Notes: generated by a model not told the origin, from the sequence alone. 64,000 nt of DNA from Hirudinaria manillensis (GCA_034509925.1 CM067532.1:6574142-6638141); one strand, 5' to 3'; numbered from the stretch's first letter, positions 12,503-24,499 are shown. Translations and numbers: made by a program.

Positions 12503-14150
12503 CGGACGTCGGGCACGTCGCGCCCGACGGAATCCGTCGCCGTCTTCGTAGGCGGTTTTAAGCGATTTTTTGTGCAAAAACCGGCGTCGAACTCGACGTC
12601 GTCCCGACATTCCAAGACGTTTTCCGTCGGCTCGACTCGCATTTCCAACATCATGACATCCGTTTGCTTTGTTTTAGAATGTCGCACGAACGCGCGATCG
12701 CAATCTTTCGTGACGCTCTCCGAAGTCATTCCGCTTGTAAACGTCTCGGAGTTCTTTGTTTTTTTTTAAGTCGTCCTGAAAATATTTTGGTGCTCTGCAG
12801 AAAGATCGATAATTTGAACGTTATTGATCGATTAATGATATTTTATGGCCGCAAAACGTCCGAATACTTTGTCAAAGTGACCGGTTTTAAAAGTCGCAAA
12901 GCCATGTCTTGGCGTCTGCTTGTTCTTAAATACAAAAAATGTTGCAACAGGTTTCCTGTCATCTCTGTCTGAATTATTAATTAATTGATTTTGGTTAAAA
13001 AATGTTAGTTGGTTTTTAAAAGGCAACACTGTTGTCTGGGATTAACAAAAGTATTAGACATTTTTGGGTAGGTCCCCTTATGCCCTGGCATAATGTTTGG
13101 AGCCTTCGTAACCCTCTGAGGCAAACTGGCGATCCATGCAAACGTATTTTCTCAGAGTTTTGTAAGGTCTTGGATTCCACTGGAGGACGTGGGGGATCCA
13201 CAGACTCCAGATCAAAGAGGGTGTTGACCCGTAAAACTTGCAGTCCGTCGAAATGTTCTGCTCGGCAGGTGGCAGTGCAACTTCAATTATCGTGAGTTCC
13301 AGTTTTTTTTTATTATGAATTATTAGCTTATTATTAGTAAAAAATAAAAAAAAAAAGGAAAGAAATTGTTACTAAAATGGCCAAATATTTTCATGATAAA
13401 TGAAGGCATAATTCATGAAATTAAAAATGATAAACCCAAAAACTATGAAAAATTTCTACCACTGGGGATGATTAAAGATGCGCTACATCATCATTATTTC
13501 ACCAGGAGTACCATCGGTACAACAGTTATTAATAATGTTATTATCGTCAAAATGATCGCACTGATGATGATGATGATTATGATAATGATGATAGTGATGA
13601 TGACGATTATCGGTCCTTCGCGGACCACCCAGACTGTTCATCTGTTTCTGGGGTCAATAAATTTGTTGCTGTTTTTGTTTCTGCAGAGTTTTTTTGTTTG
13701 CATTCCAACATTTCCTGTCTGTCTGTCTGTCGTGTTTATGTGCAAGTTTTTAATGCTATTAACACAACCTCAAATGCGGGACTCGTTATCATCGTCATCG
13801 TCATCGTCGCCATCTTTAAACGCTTTCTATTTGCAATTCTTGACTTGTTCAGCTGGGACACCAAACGGATGAAAGAGCGACACCTACAATTAATTAACGT
13901 GTTCTTTATTAAACTGCTTCTATTCCATCAAGTACTTTCATCGGGACCATCATCGTCGTCTTCGTCGTCATCATCATCATCATCATTATTAACTAGGACG
14001 TGACACGATATAATAAAATTATTTTGCAAATCATGTTACCAAGATGAGGTTGTAAGTTTCTTTGTAATTTTTCTGAGAAAAAAAAATGTCATAAAACGTG
14101 AATTTGTTTCTGGTCGTTGCTTTAATCTCGTCTGCTCTTTTTGAACCCGT
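12503..14150. other. BAG3 3' flank and uninformative spacer
   Basis: The first several hundred bases are probably BAG3 3' UTR; no polyadenylation hexamer is close to the stop, and the nearest clear AATAAA is about 13656. Plus-strand ORFs at 12664-12972 and 13032-13295 match nothing I know. The second lies in a GC-richer block (about 13030-13300) that could be a mobile-element remnant. GAT and CATC triplet tracts occur at 13560-13605, 13788-13810 and 13950-13988. Confidence 0.4.
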
Positions 14151-14292
14151 CAAAGAAATCCGATTAAAGAGCATAAAGTTTTATTTTTCTTTAAAAAAAA
14201 ATAAAAAATAAAAAAAAATAAATAGAAAAGAAAAACTCTCCCCCTAAGGGAATGAAAATGAAGCCGTTTGAACCTCGACCCAAACCGCTTCC

Positions 14293-14336
14293 GTCTCCAT
14301 GGTAACGACGTGTACACTCTCGGTTGCCATGGTAAC
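14293..14336. promoter_or_regulatory. Pair of RFX X-box motifs
   Basis: Two near-palindromic X-boxes, GTCTCCATGGTAAC at 14293-14306 and GTTGCCATGGTAAC at 14323-14336, 30 bp apart. RFX transcription factors bind this motif, often at ciliary and neuronal genes. No adjacent gene is evident; the nearest recognised ones are BAG3 to the left and the GPCR far to the right. Confidence 0.5.
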
Positions 14337-14465
14337 CGCGTATTCATTCGCACGAGTTTGAATGGAAAGCATTCTGAGAGGGAAGTTAATTTCAGTTTTT
14401 TTTTTAAATTTCTGTTTTAATGCCATAAAAATGTTTTATTTTCGATAATACTGCTGCCTACGATT

Positions 14466-14505
14466 GGCATAAATTAGCATAAATTAGCATGAATTAGCAT
14501 AAATC
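14466..14505. repeat. Short AATTAGCATA tandem repeat
   Basis: About four copies of a 10-11 bp unit AATTAGCATA. A similar word recurs in the tandem repeat of the PKC intron near 46.1 kb. Confidence 0.6.
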
Positions 14506-14840
14506 TTCTTTATCAATGAATATTTTGTGACTCGTGAAATTCTCCTTTTTCCGTTTTTAATATGGAGAGCAAAACAATCCCAGTAAATGATTTTGAACCA
14601 AAAACAACAACACCACAAACACTAGAACAAATTATAAGTTCAAGTGGATATAATTTCAAGAAAAACCCTTTTTTATTCTGAAAAATAGAAAATCCTTAAT
14701 AAAAAAACATCGAAGATTTATTTCTATTTACTGATGATACGAGACAAAACCCACAAAAAGCATAAAAACGTAAAGAGCTTGATAGAGCTAATTTGTATGA
14801 GATCCTCAGCAACTTTATCTGGTCGGTTGTCCCGGTATCG

Positions 14841-15067
14841 AGCCAATCATTACGCGGGATGCAAATGTGGTCGGGTGACTGATGTCGTTCAACGACGTAC
14901 AACACCACAACGCCGTTCCATCCCCGGATTTCATTGGCTGGACTTGCTCCGGGATCATCTTCTTATTGGTCGGTTGTTTCCTGTTCCCCCCGCTATCGTA
15001 TTACTAGCGGATCAAGTGACTTTGTAAATCTTGCCAGCTTTTTTTTTTCTTCGTTCCTTTGACCAAT
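14841..15067. promoter_or_regulatory. CCAAT-box cluster in a GC-richer island
   Basis: Four CCAAT/ATTGG boxes lie in 230 bp: AGCCAATCA at 14841, ATTGGCT at 14933, ATTGG at 14965 and CCAAT at 15063. The island is markedly less AT-rich than its surroundings. NF-Y promoters often carry such clusters, but I cannot identify a transcription start or a coding exon, so this is motif evidence only. A further GATTGGCTGA lies at 15837. Confidence 0.3.
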
Positions 15068-15316
15068 GGCTTTCTTTCAACTTGGCTCTGCTTTATTTTT
15101 AACTTGAAAGAATATTCTTCTGTGTTTATTTACAAAGTTTATTCTATTTTGCTTTATTTTCAAGTATTACGGTCAATGACACACTCATTTATTGGATAAA
15201 GCAAAAAAAAAACTTTAAAAAATATTTAAAATCACTTCAAGGACGTCAATTTTGAAGAATCACAATCGTAACTATGCAATAATTAAAATAACGGTAATTT
15301 ATGCAATAATAATTAG

Positions 15317-15506
15317 AGTATAATATAATATAATATAATATAATATAATATAATATAATATAATATAATATAATATAATATAATATAATATAATATAATA
15401 TAATATAATATAATATAATATAATATAATATAATATAATATAATATAATATAATATAATATAATATAATATAATATAATATAATATAATATAATATAATA
15501 TAATAT
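15317..15506. repeat. (TAATA)n pentanucleotide microsatellite
   Basis: About 190 bp of essentially perfect 5-bp repeats, roughly 37 copies. Open frames of Ile, Leu and Tyr on the minus strand are repeat artefacts. Confidence 0.97.
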
Positions 15507-15639
15507 TTTCCACAATTTAAGTCTTGAGTTCGGATTATAATTTTTATAATTCAAAGAATATTTTCACGAACCTCACGTTGGATTTCAGTTGGTCGTAAAA
15601 AGAAATGAGTTTTCTGCTCTGCTGATTTTTCACGTCACT

Positions 15640-15675
15640 AACAACAACAACAACAACAACATAACTGTAATCGTC

Positions 15676-15706
<31 letters not shown>

Positions 15707-15765
15707 TAATAATAATAATAATCATCCTCGTCGTCGTCGTCGTCGTCATCGTCATCATCATCACT
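15640..15765. repeat. Compound CAA / AAT / GTC-ATC trinucleotide repeat
   Basis: Adjacent runs of CAA (about 15640-15661), AAT (about 15678-15721) and CGT/CAT triplets (about 15725-15765). Confidence 0.85.
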
Positions 15766-16309
15766 AAAGACTCGAAGGAAAAAGATCTGATGCATTGATC
15801 GAATCAAGAAATCACTGCTCACGCAAGATGGCATCTGATTGGCTGAATGAAACTCACGAGTTTCCAACAAAAGCTCCCCAACAACGGGGTTGTTGAGGCG
15901 TGTTTTGAGGCGTTTTGGGGAATCACTGGAGCGTGAAGAAGTGCAAATGAATGAACAATTTCTCAAGTTATTAACTCTTGTATTTTACGTGATATTTATT
16001 TTGAAATTCATTTTACGACAGTTTCACTACTTAATGACATTAATTCGAAGTTATATTTGCTAATAATTCTTAAAAAAAAAAAAGAAATTTATTTTCTGAG
16101 TGAGCGACGGAAGAAATAAAAACGAATAAAAAGTTGAAAACATAAAAAAAAGCAACCAGAAATCCTCTCCTTTCATCATTCATCAGAAAAACCTTTGTAC
16201 GTATCACGTAACGATTTAATAATCAATCAAATAATTAGGTCACGATTATTGTAATCGAAATAATATTTAAATAATAAACTAATAATTATTCCATTCATCT
16301 GACTATCCA

Positions 16310-16936
16310 TCCGCCCATCCATCCATCCATCCTTCCATCCATCCATCCATCCATCCATCCATCCATCCATCCATCCATCCATCCATCCATCCATCCATCC
16401 ATCCATCCATCCATCCATCCATCCATCCATCCATCCATCCATCCATCCATCCATCCATCCATCCATCCATCCATCCATCCATCCATCCATCCATCCATCC
16501 ATCCATCCTTCCATCCATCCATCCATCCATCCATCCATCCATCCATCCATCCATCCATCCATCCATCCATCCATCCATCCATCCATCCATCCATCCATCC
16601 ATCCATCCATCCATCCATCCATCTATCATCCATCCGTCCATCCGTCCATCCATCCATCCGACCACCCATCCATCCGTCCATCCATCCATCCATCCATCCA
16701 TCCATCCATCCATCCATCCATCCATCCATCCATCCATCCATCCATCCATCCATCCATCCATCCATCCATCCATCCATCCATCCATCCATCCATCCATCCA
16801 TCCATCCATCCATCCATCCATCCATCCATCCATCCATCCATCCATCCATCCATCCATCCATCCATCCATCCATCCATCCATCCATCCATCCATCCATCCA
16901 TCCATCAATCAATCCATCCATCCATCCATCCATCCC
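16310..16936. repeat. (CATC)n tetranucleotide satellite, about 630 bp
   Basis: A long, nearly pure CATC array with a short variant block at about 16620-16680 (CGTC, GACC and a single-step slip) that divides it into two halves of about 300 and 260 bp. All three minus-strand frames stay open and would encode Asp-Gly-Trp-Met repeats, which is expected for a tetranucleotide array and is not evidence for a protein. Confidence 0.97.
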
Positions 16937-17220
16937 TCCCCTTATTTCTGCACATCTCACCCTATAATTCTCTTCAAATATTATTCTTTCATTTTCCCTT
17001 CATCCTTTCCTTCTGGAAATTCATTCACGGATACGAACTCCTGTGACGTAAAGTGGATTTTTAAATTTATGACGTCATCGTTTCAATTTAAAATTTTATG
17101 AATTTTTTAATAAATTAAAAATAATTAGTCACCAGACCTGCGGTCCTTGCAGGTGTTGCTGTGCAATTTATTGTCATTTACAAATATTTCGAATTATGAT
17201 TTAATTCTAAATAAGATTTA

Positions 17221-17260
<40 letters not shown>

Positions 17261-17490
17261 CCGATAAAGCATCAAAAAGCAGGCGAACATAATCAACATT
17301 TAAATATATAAACGTATATTTAGTCATGCATTAAATTTAATTATTATTATTAATTTATAAATTTCCATAAATATTTTCTCGTATGATAAGCAATTGCACT
17401 AGTGAATCTTTCCTTCCCTCCATCCCTCCGTCCGTCTATCCCTTCACCAAACCAATCCATTTTCACACGTTCAGTCACTCCCTCTCAGCA

Positions 17491-17530
17491 GCCAATAGCC
17501 GTCCATCGCGTAAGCCATTGCCATGGTAAC
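17491..17530. promoter_or_regulatory. CCAAT box plus RFX X-box
   Basis: A GCCAAT at about 17491-17496 is followed by ATTGCCATGGTAAC at 17517-17530, which fits the RFX X-box consensus. This is the third X-box in a 3.2-kb stretch. Confidence 0.4.
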
Positions 17531-17707
17531 AGCCCTTAGGAGGCCAAAGGGGCGCATGGGATGCTATCACAACATCTGCAAGATGTTAACTCGCTGTCAA
17601 CACTGGCATCGTCGTCGTCATCGTCATCGTCATCATCATCGTCGTCGTCATCGTCATCATTTTGTTTATCTTCTCTCCACGGATGTCTAAAATTAGAAAC
17701 GTTGTCA

Positions 17708-17808
17708 TGACATCATGACGTCGTGACAGTTATTCTCTGAGGTCACGTGATCACCCCTAGAAGGTTTTGTGTGTTGACAAACAACATGGCGGAACAAACA
17801 AGATGGCG
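17708..17808. promoter_or_regulatory. Island with CRE-like, E-box and ATGGCG motifs
   Basis: Within 100 bp there is a CRE-like ATGACGTCG, the palindromic E-box GGTCACGTGATCAC (TCACGTGA at 17743-17750) and two ATGGCG motifs, the first in the YY1-like context CAACATGGCGGA. The combination is typical of promoters, but no downstream exon could be identified. Confidence 0.35.
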
Positions 17809-18192
17809 TGGTTTTGTTTTCATCATTTGCTTATTTCCTCTTAATTCTCATCTCTCGAGAATTTATATGAATTCCGTGTACAAAGAAAAAAATAAATAAA
17901 AAATAAATAAATAATTTATATATTAATTAAATAAAGGTTTCTTTAAAAATTTAAATTTTTTCAATCACATTTGAAATTATACTTGTCTAGTAACTAGTAA
18001 GATAAATGCTTAAATTAAAATTAAATTATTACCCATGAATTTTAATAATAATATAATTTTAATGATTTTAATAATAATCATCATTGTTTTGTTCATGCTT
18101 TAATCACATGCCTTAAGACCACAATAATATTTACAATCACGTTTACAAGCAAATGTTTTGTGAACGTATTGCACTTTTAATGCCTTATCATC

Positions 18193-18266
18193 TCCTATCA
18201 ATCCTATCATCTCCTATCAATCCTATCATCTCCTATCAATCCTATCATCTCCTATCAATCCTATCC
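18193..18266. repeat. 19-bp minisatellite, four copies
   Basis: Four tandem copies of TCCTATCAATCCTATCATC. Confidence 0.95.
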
Positions 18267-18477
18267 TAATCTTCCATTTGTGTTCCATTAATTTATAACC
18301 TCCCAAATAACCACCCCTTAGTACCGATTGTAAACATTCACCCGTCCTTCCTGTTTCCCTATTGGTGGATAAAAATAGATTTGTCACGTGACCCGAACAG
18401 GAAAAGATGGAACATCATGCAGATGATTTCTTGCCGTCGACTTTCAAGGACATTATTTGCCTCAGAAAAAAAAAACA

Positions 18478-18605
<128 letters not shown>

Positions 18606-18702
18606 AATAGTAGTAATAACAAAAAGAATTATCATTATCACAATCATAAATCAAATAACATTCATTCGACCCGAAAACCGATAACCATGAGGATGGAATA
18701 TC

Positions 18703-18830
18703 ACGACGACGATGAAAATGTTGTTGTTGCTGCTGTTATTGTTGATGATGATGATGATGATGATGATTGTGGTGATGATGATGATGATGGTGATGATGCC
18801 ACGACTGTGGTGATGGTGATGATGACGCCA
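18703..18830. repeat. GAT/GTT trinucleotide-rich tract
   Basis: Interrupted GAT-dominated triplets with GTT and GGT variants. Confidence 0.8.
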
Positions 18831-19136
18831 AAAAAATAAATCTTTAAAATATCGGTCAAGGTCGATCAACCGACTTTCTGATCACGACTTTCTTGTAAAT
18901 CACGAATTAATTTAAATTTATGTCCGACAAGTCAATTAAAATAATTTGGAATTAAATACGTTTTAAGCTTTAAATAAATAAATCTAAATAAATTCTTTAA
19001 AAAAACGCCTAAAATTCATAAAAGAATTTGGTTTCAAAAGAAACCTTTCTCGTGAAAATAGAAAATATAAAACAACAAATCCCCAATAATGGAATGTCTT
19101 TGCGAGTTCTCAACATGCAGCTGTCGTGGCTGCTGA

Positions 19137-19295
19137 TAACGACGACGACGATGGAGGGGAGCTGATGATGATGATGATGAAGATGATGATGGAGCTAGAG
19201 CTGTTGATGACGACGACGATGATGATGATGATGGAGCTGGTGCTGCTGGTGGCGATGATGACGACGACGATGATGGTAATGATGATGATGATGAT
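19137..19295. repeat. GAC/GAT trinucleotide-rich tract
   Basis: Interrupted runs of GAC, GAT and GGAGCT-type variants, open in several frames because the period is three. Confidence 0.8.
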
Positions 19296-19702
19296 AATGT
19301 TTAAAGTCACAAATCAGACAGCAAAGACGTCGAACAAGCCAACGAAAAGTTGCCCGAACTTGGAATAAAAACGAATCCCTTATAATTATCAACAATTATA
19401 AAATTATTAAATTGCAAAAAACAAAGAAATATTATTAAACCAAATATCAGTTTAAAACAACTTTATTAATCAGCTAAAATTAAATTCATGTCAATTTATT
19501 AAACCCAAGGTTAAAAATAATTTACAATTTAAAATGCCTTTATTTGTGGGCATAAATTGAAATGCACGTAACAGGGCACGAATGATTGATTGTATGATTG
19601 ATTGAGTGAGTGGTTGTTTGTCATCAACCAGGTGAGTCTTGCAGACGCATCAATATTTTGATTGAATATATTCTCCATTGACTCCTCAAGATGGAGTCTT
19701 TG

Positions 19703-19739
19703 GTGACCTTTGAACCTTTGACCCTCCGGGGTCACGTGA
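19703..19739. promoter_or_regulatory. Nuclear-receptor direct repeats abutting an E-box
   Basis: The minus strand reads three hexamer half-sites spaced by one base, GGGTCA, AGGTTC and AGGTCA (plus-strand 19703-19723). This is the DR1 arrangement used by HNF4/RXR-type receptors. Eight bases further on is the palindrome TCACGTGA (19732-19739). A TATTTATA-like element lies at about 19763. No exon is recognised nearby. Confidence 0.4.
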
Positions 19740-21545
19740 TGCGACTGGTGAAATTCCCGACTTTTATTTATAGGACACCAACTTCCGGCTAAAAGTGAAC
19801 TCTGTAAATGGAGAGATTCATTTTTAGGGTCGAATTTAAACTGAATTTAAAACAAAATCATTTTAAAATAAATAAAGTAAGTTTAATTTAATTTGAGATA
19901 TTATTATATACGAAAATATAATAATAATTATCATTATACTAATTAATAATAACATCAATAATATTAATTAAATAAAAATAATACTATTATTATTATATAC
20001 AAAAATGTAATAATATTTTATGCAGTAATATTAAAATTCAATTTAATCAAATATAAAATGCAATTATTTTAACAGAATTAATTTAAACTTTTATATTTTA
20101 TTATATATTATATTATATTATATTATAAATTATATTTATTTTATGCAATTATATATTAAGATGTAGGATATATTGTAGCATAAGTTTTCATCAACTGCAG
20201 GTTAACCTGAATTGGTGATCCTGCACCTGTTGACCTCTTGAGGATTCTGAGTTCATTCACCTTTTAAGGTGGGAAAAGTCTTCGGAGTTGATTGAAAATG
20301 CCATCTGACGAGTCAATCGGTCAATTTATTTATTTATTTGTTTATTTATTAATAATTTGTAATTTATTAATTATATATTTATTAATAATTCATGCATTTC
20401 ATTTAAGGAAATTTAAAGAAAACAAAGAAGAAATCCTTGAATTCTTGGAATAAATTCCGACCCATGCAACTTGTCCATCATCTTTTCGCCGCACATTCCA
20501 CCCATCCATCAATCAAAACAATCAGAACATTTTTCAGAATATTTTTTTTCTGCTTCCTATTTAAAAATTAAAGTCGAAAATTCACTGAAAAATGGTTTTC
20601 AGTTACGATTTATGCTTATAATTGTTGTTGTTGTTGATAAAAAAATAATAGAAATGATTTCATGAATAATATAAATATAATTATAATATTATTATAATAG
20701 TTAATGATATTTTTATTCTTATATAGTTATGAACGTGAGAATATTTTTATTTCAAAGGTCGGCAGATCATAAAATTTACAAGGAATTGATCGTTTTGGAC
20801 CTTCAAAATATTTGTTGAACAAATTATTTAAATAAATAATTAATTTAATTAATTTATTTTATTTAATTATTTATTTATTTAAATAAAGAATTCACAAAAT
20901 TTATGAAGGCGATGTCAAATAGATTACATTTGTCCACGAAACCGTGAAATTACTTGATTAATGAATTAAAAATTTATGAAGCAAAATTAATTTTTGGAAT
21001 CTTTTGTGGAAGTATTTGAAATTATACTAAAAATAAATGTAAAATCTAAATAAATATAAAAAGTAATTCATGAAAATTAAAAAAGAAATAAAAAGCTAAA
21101 AACCTAATTTAATTTGGACTCCTAAACATCGGATGATTAAGAGATTCCGGCCACCGCCTGGATCTTTGCGTTAAGTTTGATTGATGCGCGAGCAGATCAA
21201 CCATCAATCAACCGATTGAAACCGTCTTTGCCAGACAGATGTCTTTCAATCTGGTAGGAAATTATTTCAATCGAGAGAGAATAGATTGAAGAAAGGATGG
21301 AAAACATAATTTATTCGTTCAACAAGGCCTTTCGAATTCAATCCTGGACGTTGTTAAATTCAGTAACAATCCTAATTTCATTCCAGCAACATCGCAAAAA
21401 ATCCGATTTGCAAACATTAAGAGAATAAAATAAAAAAAAGAAAAAAAGAAAACAAAATAAAACATCTCAAAAAGAAAATTCTTTCGTCGAAAACTCACTT
21501 TTTCATCGCTCGCAAATTCCTGAAGTGGAATATTTCCAGTTCAGT
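19740..21545. other. AT-rich spacer without recognisable genes
   Basis: Very AT-rich with short palindromic ATTAAT-type runs and (TATTA) near 20100. I see nothing supportable as coding or structural RNA. Confidence 0.5.
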
Positions 21546-21555
21546 GGTTTGTTGA

Positions 21556-21676
21556 AGGACAGTTGATTGATTGGTTGAATGATTGGTTGGTTGAATGATT
21601 GGTTGGTTGAATGATTGGTTGGTTGATTGATTGGTTGATTGAATGATTGGTTGGTTGAATGATTGGTTGATTCAAT
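21556..21676. repeat. TTGATTGG-type tandem repeat
   Basis: Interspersed GATTGGTTGGTTGAAT units of 16-17 bp and shorter TGATTGGT pieces over about 120 bp. Confidence 0.85.
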
Positions 21677-22637
21677 CATCTCTTTACAAATTGCGCACAA
21701 AGCAGCTTCAAAGTGGGTCGCTGAGTGTCCATTAAATGCTAGACATGCCTGATTGCATCGGCAAAATTGGAGGAAACTTTCCAATCCTGGAGAGCTTCTC
21801 CAGCTCTACTTCAACGGAAATGCTGCCTCATTAAAGAGATTTGAAAATGTTTCCTGCAATTATTTGATTCCAAACTTTACAAATATAAAATTTTATTAAA
21901 TACTCAATTTATTTTTAAAAATTACTAGTAATACAATTATTATATCGTTTATAATGATTATAAAAATTAAAACTTAAATCTTTACTTCAATATATTATTG
22001 TTAGAGTGCTTTTTTAAGCGTGCATTTTAAAATTATTTTGAAACACAATCCTTGTTTACATTCGACATTCGAAAGATTAAAAGTAAAGAATCAAAAAGAT
22101 TAAAAAACTTTATAATTTCCGGAATAAAACTTAAAAACGGTTAAAAACGTTTAAAATTTGTTTGAAATTCCGAATTTCACGACCGTCGAATCAATTGCTT
22201 GCATTTCATGAACATCACTTCAACTTCGTTGTGTACTTTGTTTTATGGTATTTAATATTAACAAGGTGATTTATACGTAAATAAATATAATTATACGTAT
22301 TTATACGTATATAGATATAATTATACGTATATAAATTCAATTTAATTAAATTTTAATTAAATAACACTGCTGTTTTAATCAAATGTTGGTTTATAATCAA
22401 ATGTAGAATAAGTTAACTTGTAAGTTATGGGGTATTTAGTAAACATTTCAAAAAGTTTCATAGACAGAATTTGTTAATTTGTTAACTATTAACTGGTATA
22501 AAATCATAATAAAATTATTTCTTGATGTTTTTGTTGTAATTGTTGTTGTAGTCGTTGTATTTATTGTTGCTCACAAGACACCGACACATGTTGGCCTGAA
22601 TTTGTAAACGCAATCAGACGAAAGGTCGTCCAAGCTG

Positions 22638-22669
22638 CACGTGACCCAACAACGTCACACGTCACGTGA
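22638..22669. promoter_or_regulatory. Paired E-boxes
   Basis: A CACGTG at 22638-22643 and the palindrome TCACGTGA at 22662-22669, followed by an inverted CCAATT about 25 bp on. Motif evidence only. Confidence 0.3.
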
Positions 22670-23339
22670 TCATCTGATGAACGAGAAAAGGTTCCAATTG
22701 TGGCGAATAATTGATGAAATTCTCTGATGAAATCCTGCGGACAATGGCGGAACTTTTCGTTCCACTTTCAGGACAAAGAATTCTGCCTCCACTTGGAAGC
22801 AACATGTTTTGTATCCACCGCTACGACATCAACTACGACTATAGCGACGATAGTCGAGTCCGTAGCCAAGGCTATGATGACCTGGCAAGAACAACCTCAT
22901 CAACAACCTTATAAACAACAACAACAACAACATCAAAAACAACCAGAAATAATTTTATTACATATATTATATATATATATATAGCAGTTAATTGCATTAA
23001 AAATTAGCAAATTCTGTGAATGCAGCTTCTTCTTGAAATGTTTATTAAAACCACACACAAGTTACAAGTTAATTTCATTTACAATTGATTGCAAAATGAA
23101 CGTAAAATGAGCATCAACAAACAAACCGGTGACTTGGTTGATCAGAGATTTTCCAAATAATAAAATAAAAACAGAAAAAAAAAATGCACGTAAATTAAAC
23201 AAAGCAGATGAAAAAAATAAAGAAATATTTATTGCAAAATGTTTATTGTGAAACGGAAGCATTTTTTAACTCTGAATTTTTATATGGTTAAATATGCGAA
23301 ACAATATTATTTTGTTAAAATTATTTTAATAAATTAGAA

Positions 23340-23360
23340 ATAATAATAATAATAATAATG

Positions 23361-23396
<36 letters not shown>
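23340..23396. repeat. (AAT)n microsatellite
   Basis: About 55 bp of AAT repeats with one interruption. Confidence 0.9.
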
Positions 23397-23398
<2 letters not shown>

Positions 23399-23500
23399 CA
23401 ACTGGTTAATCATAGAATAATTGATGTTTCAATTAAACAGATCGAATTTTCATAATTTATTCATATGGTCAACTTTGTTATACTTTCCCTGGACAAGACA

Positions 23501-23530
23501 TCACCATCATCATCATCATCATCATCGTCG

Positions 23531-23562
<32 letters not shown>

Positions 23563-23566
23563 ATCG

Positions 23567-23643
<77 letters not shown>

Positions 23644-23645
23644 TT
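23501..23645. repeat. (CAT/CGT)n trinucleotide microsatellite
   Basis: About 145 bp of CAT triplets with a CGT-rich segment, open in all frames as poly-His, poly-Ser, poly-Asp or poly-Met. Confidence 0.95.
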
Positions 23646-23810
23646 CGTCTTCTTCTTCTTTATCATCTTTAATAGCAATCAAAAGAAGTTATTATGAAAT
23701 TGAATCAAGAAGTCAATAATAAAATTATAAAAAATAGATTGACGATACCAAGTATTAATATTGAGGAGCACATTAGCATATTCATTACATGGCAATTAAT
23801 ATTCATTTCG

Positions 23811-23870
23811 CCCCGCCAGCCAATCACGTGTTACCCGGTTGTGACGTCATTTCTCTGCGGGTATTTAAGG
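23811..23870 (+). promoter_or_regulatory. Compact core promoter (GC box, CCAAT, E-box, CRE, TATA-like)
   Basis: In plus-strand order: CCCCGCC at 23811-23817, AGCCAATCA at 23818-23826 overlapping CACGTG at 23825-23830, a perfect palindromic CRE TGACGTCA at 23842-23849, and TATTTAAG at 23862-23869. Order and spacing match a metazoan TATA promoter, with transcription expected to start near 23892. A short candidate first exon with an ATG and a GTGAGT donor follows. The gene it drives is unidentified. Confidence 0.55.
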
Positions 23871-23889
23871 GAAGGAGTCCAGCAAGGCG

Positions 23890-23929
23890 AGCCATAAACT
23901 GAAGTTGGGATGCTTTGGAAATTCCAGAC
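23890..23929 (+). other. Candidate first exon downstream of the CRE promoter
   Basis: An ATG at 23910-23912 opens MLWKFQ and ends in phase 2 at a consensus GTGAGTTT donor (from 23930). One possible downstream exon begins after TTCCAG at 26145 and remains in frame for about 28 codons, but its product is unrecognisable. Alternatively this is a 5' UTR exon of the GPCR 10 kb downstream, which has an AG acceptor at 33703-33704 just before its coding start. Neither link is proven. Confidence 0.3.
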
Positions 23930-24472
23930 GTGAGTTTAGTTTCGGTTTCGAATTATATTCAACTCTGCTTTTCTGGTCTGGTTTCATATTTGTTTGTATT
24001 TATTGTTTCCACATTTTACAACGTTTTTAAATACGTTTTGTTTGGCTTTAAAATGTTTAATGGAACAATTTTTAAATAAATAATTAATTTTTAAATAAAT
24101 AATTACTCTGTTTACAAAATGCAATTTCCAATTGACAGAACTGACCTAGTTGCGATTTTGATAAATTTTGATTGAATCCATTTTTAAACTCTAAAAAATA
24201 TTTTAAACAAAAATATATTTATATAATTGTGGATGACAATATATGTACGAAGAATTTAAATTTAAAAATTTAATTAAATTAAAAGATTTATTAAAATTTA
24301 ATAAAATATATTAAATTACGATATTATTATAATATGAATACTCATCAGAATATGTAATTTAATCATTCACAAACATATTTTATGAAATCCCACATCGTTG
24401 TGGTCCTCATCCTCGTGATGAATTGATCATGGCCACCTGCTCATGAGACATGCTCTTTATTCAGGCTCATGA

Positions 24473-24499
24473 CGACGACGACAACGATGATGATGGCGT

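Larger units (their letters stand above)
16937..18180. other. Spacer with regulatory-motif island at 17.5-17.8 kb
   Basis: No gene supported. It contains an (AAT)n run (17219-17260), a GTC/ATC tract (17605-17660) and the motif islands listed separately. Confidence 0.45.

Noticed and set aside
12202..12729. 175-codon minus-strand ORF opposite the BAG domain exon
   Set aside because: Shadow of the BAG3 terminal exon, whose plus-strand frame encodes a clear BAG domain with correct splice phase.
12664..12972. 102-codon plus-strand ORF after BAG3
   Set aside because: Lies in the presumed BAG3 3' UTR with no family resemblance and no splice signals.
16227..16960. Several overlapping minus-strand ORFs encoding Asp-Gly-Trp-Met repeats, up to 221 codons
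   Set aside because: They are translations of the CATC tetranucleotide array. All three frames are open because the repeat lacks stop codons.
18193..18266. Evenly spaced repeats considered as a CRISPR array (also 21556-21676, 27846-27961 and 43081-43136)
   Set aside because: They are contiguous tandem repeats without unique spacers, in an animal genome.
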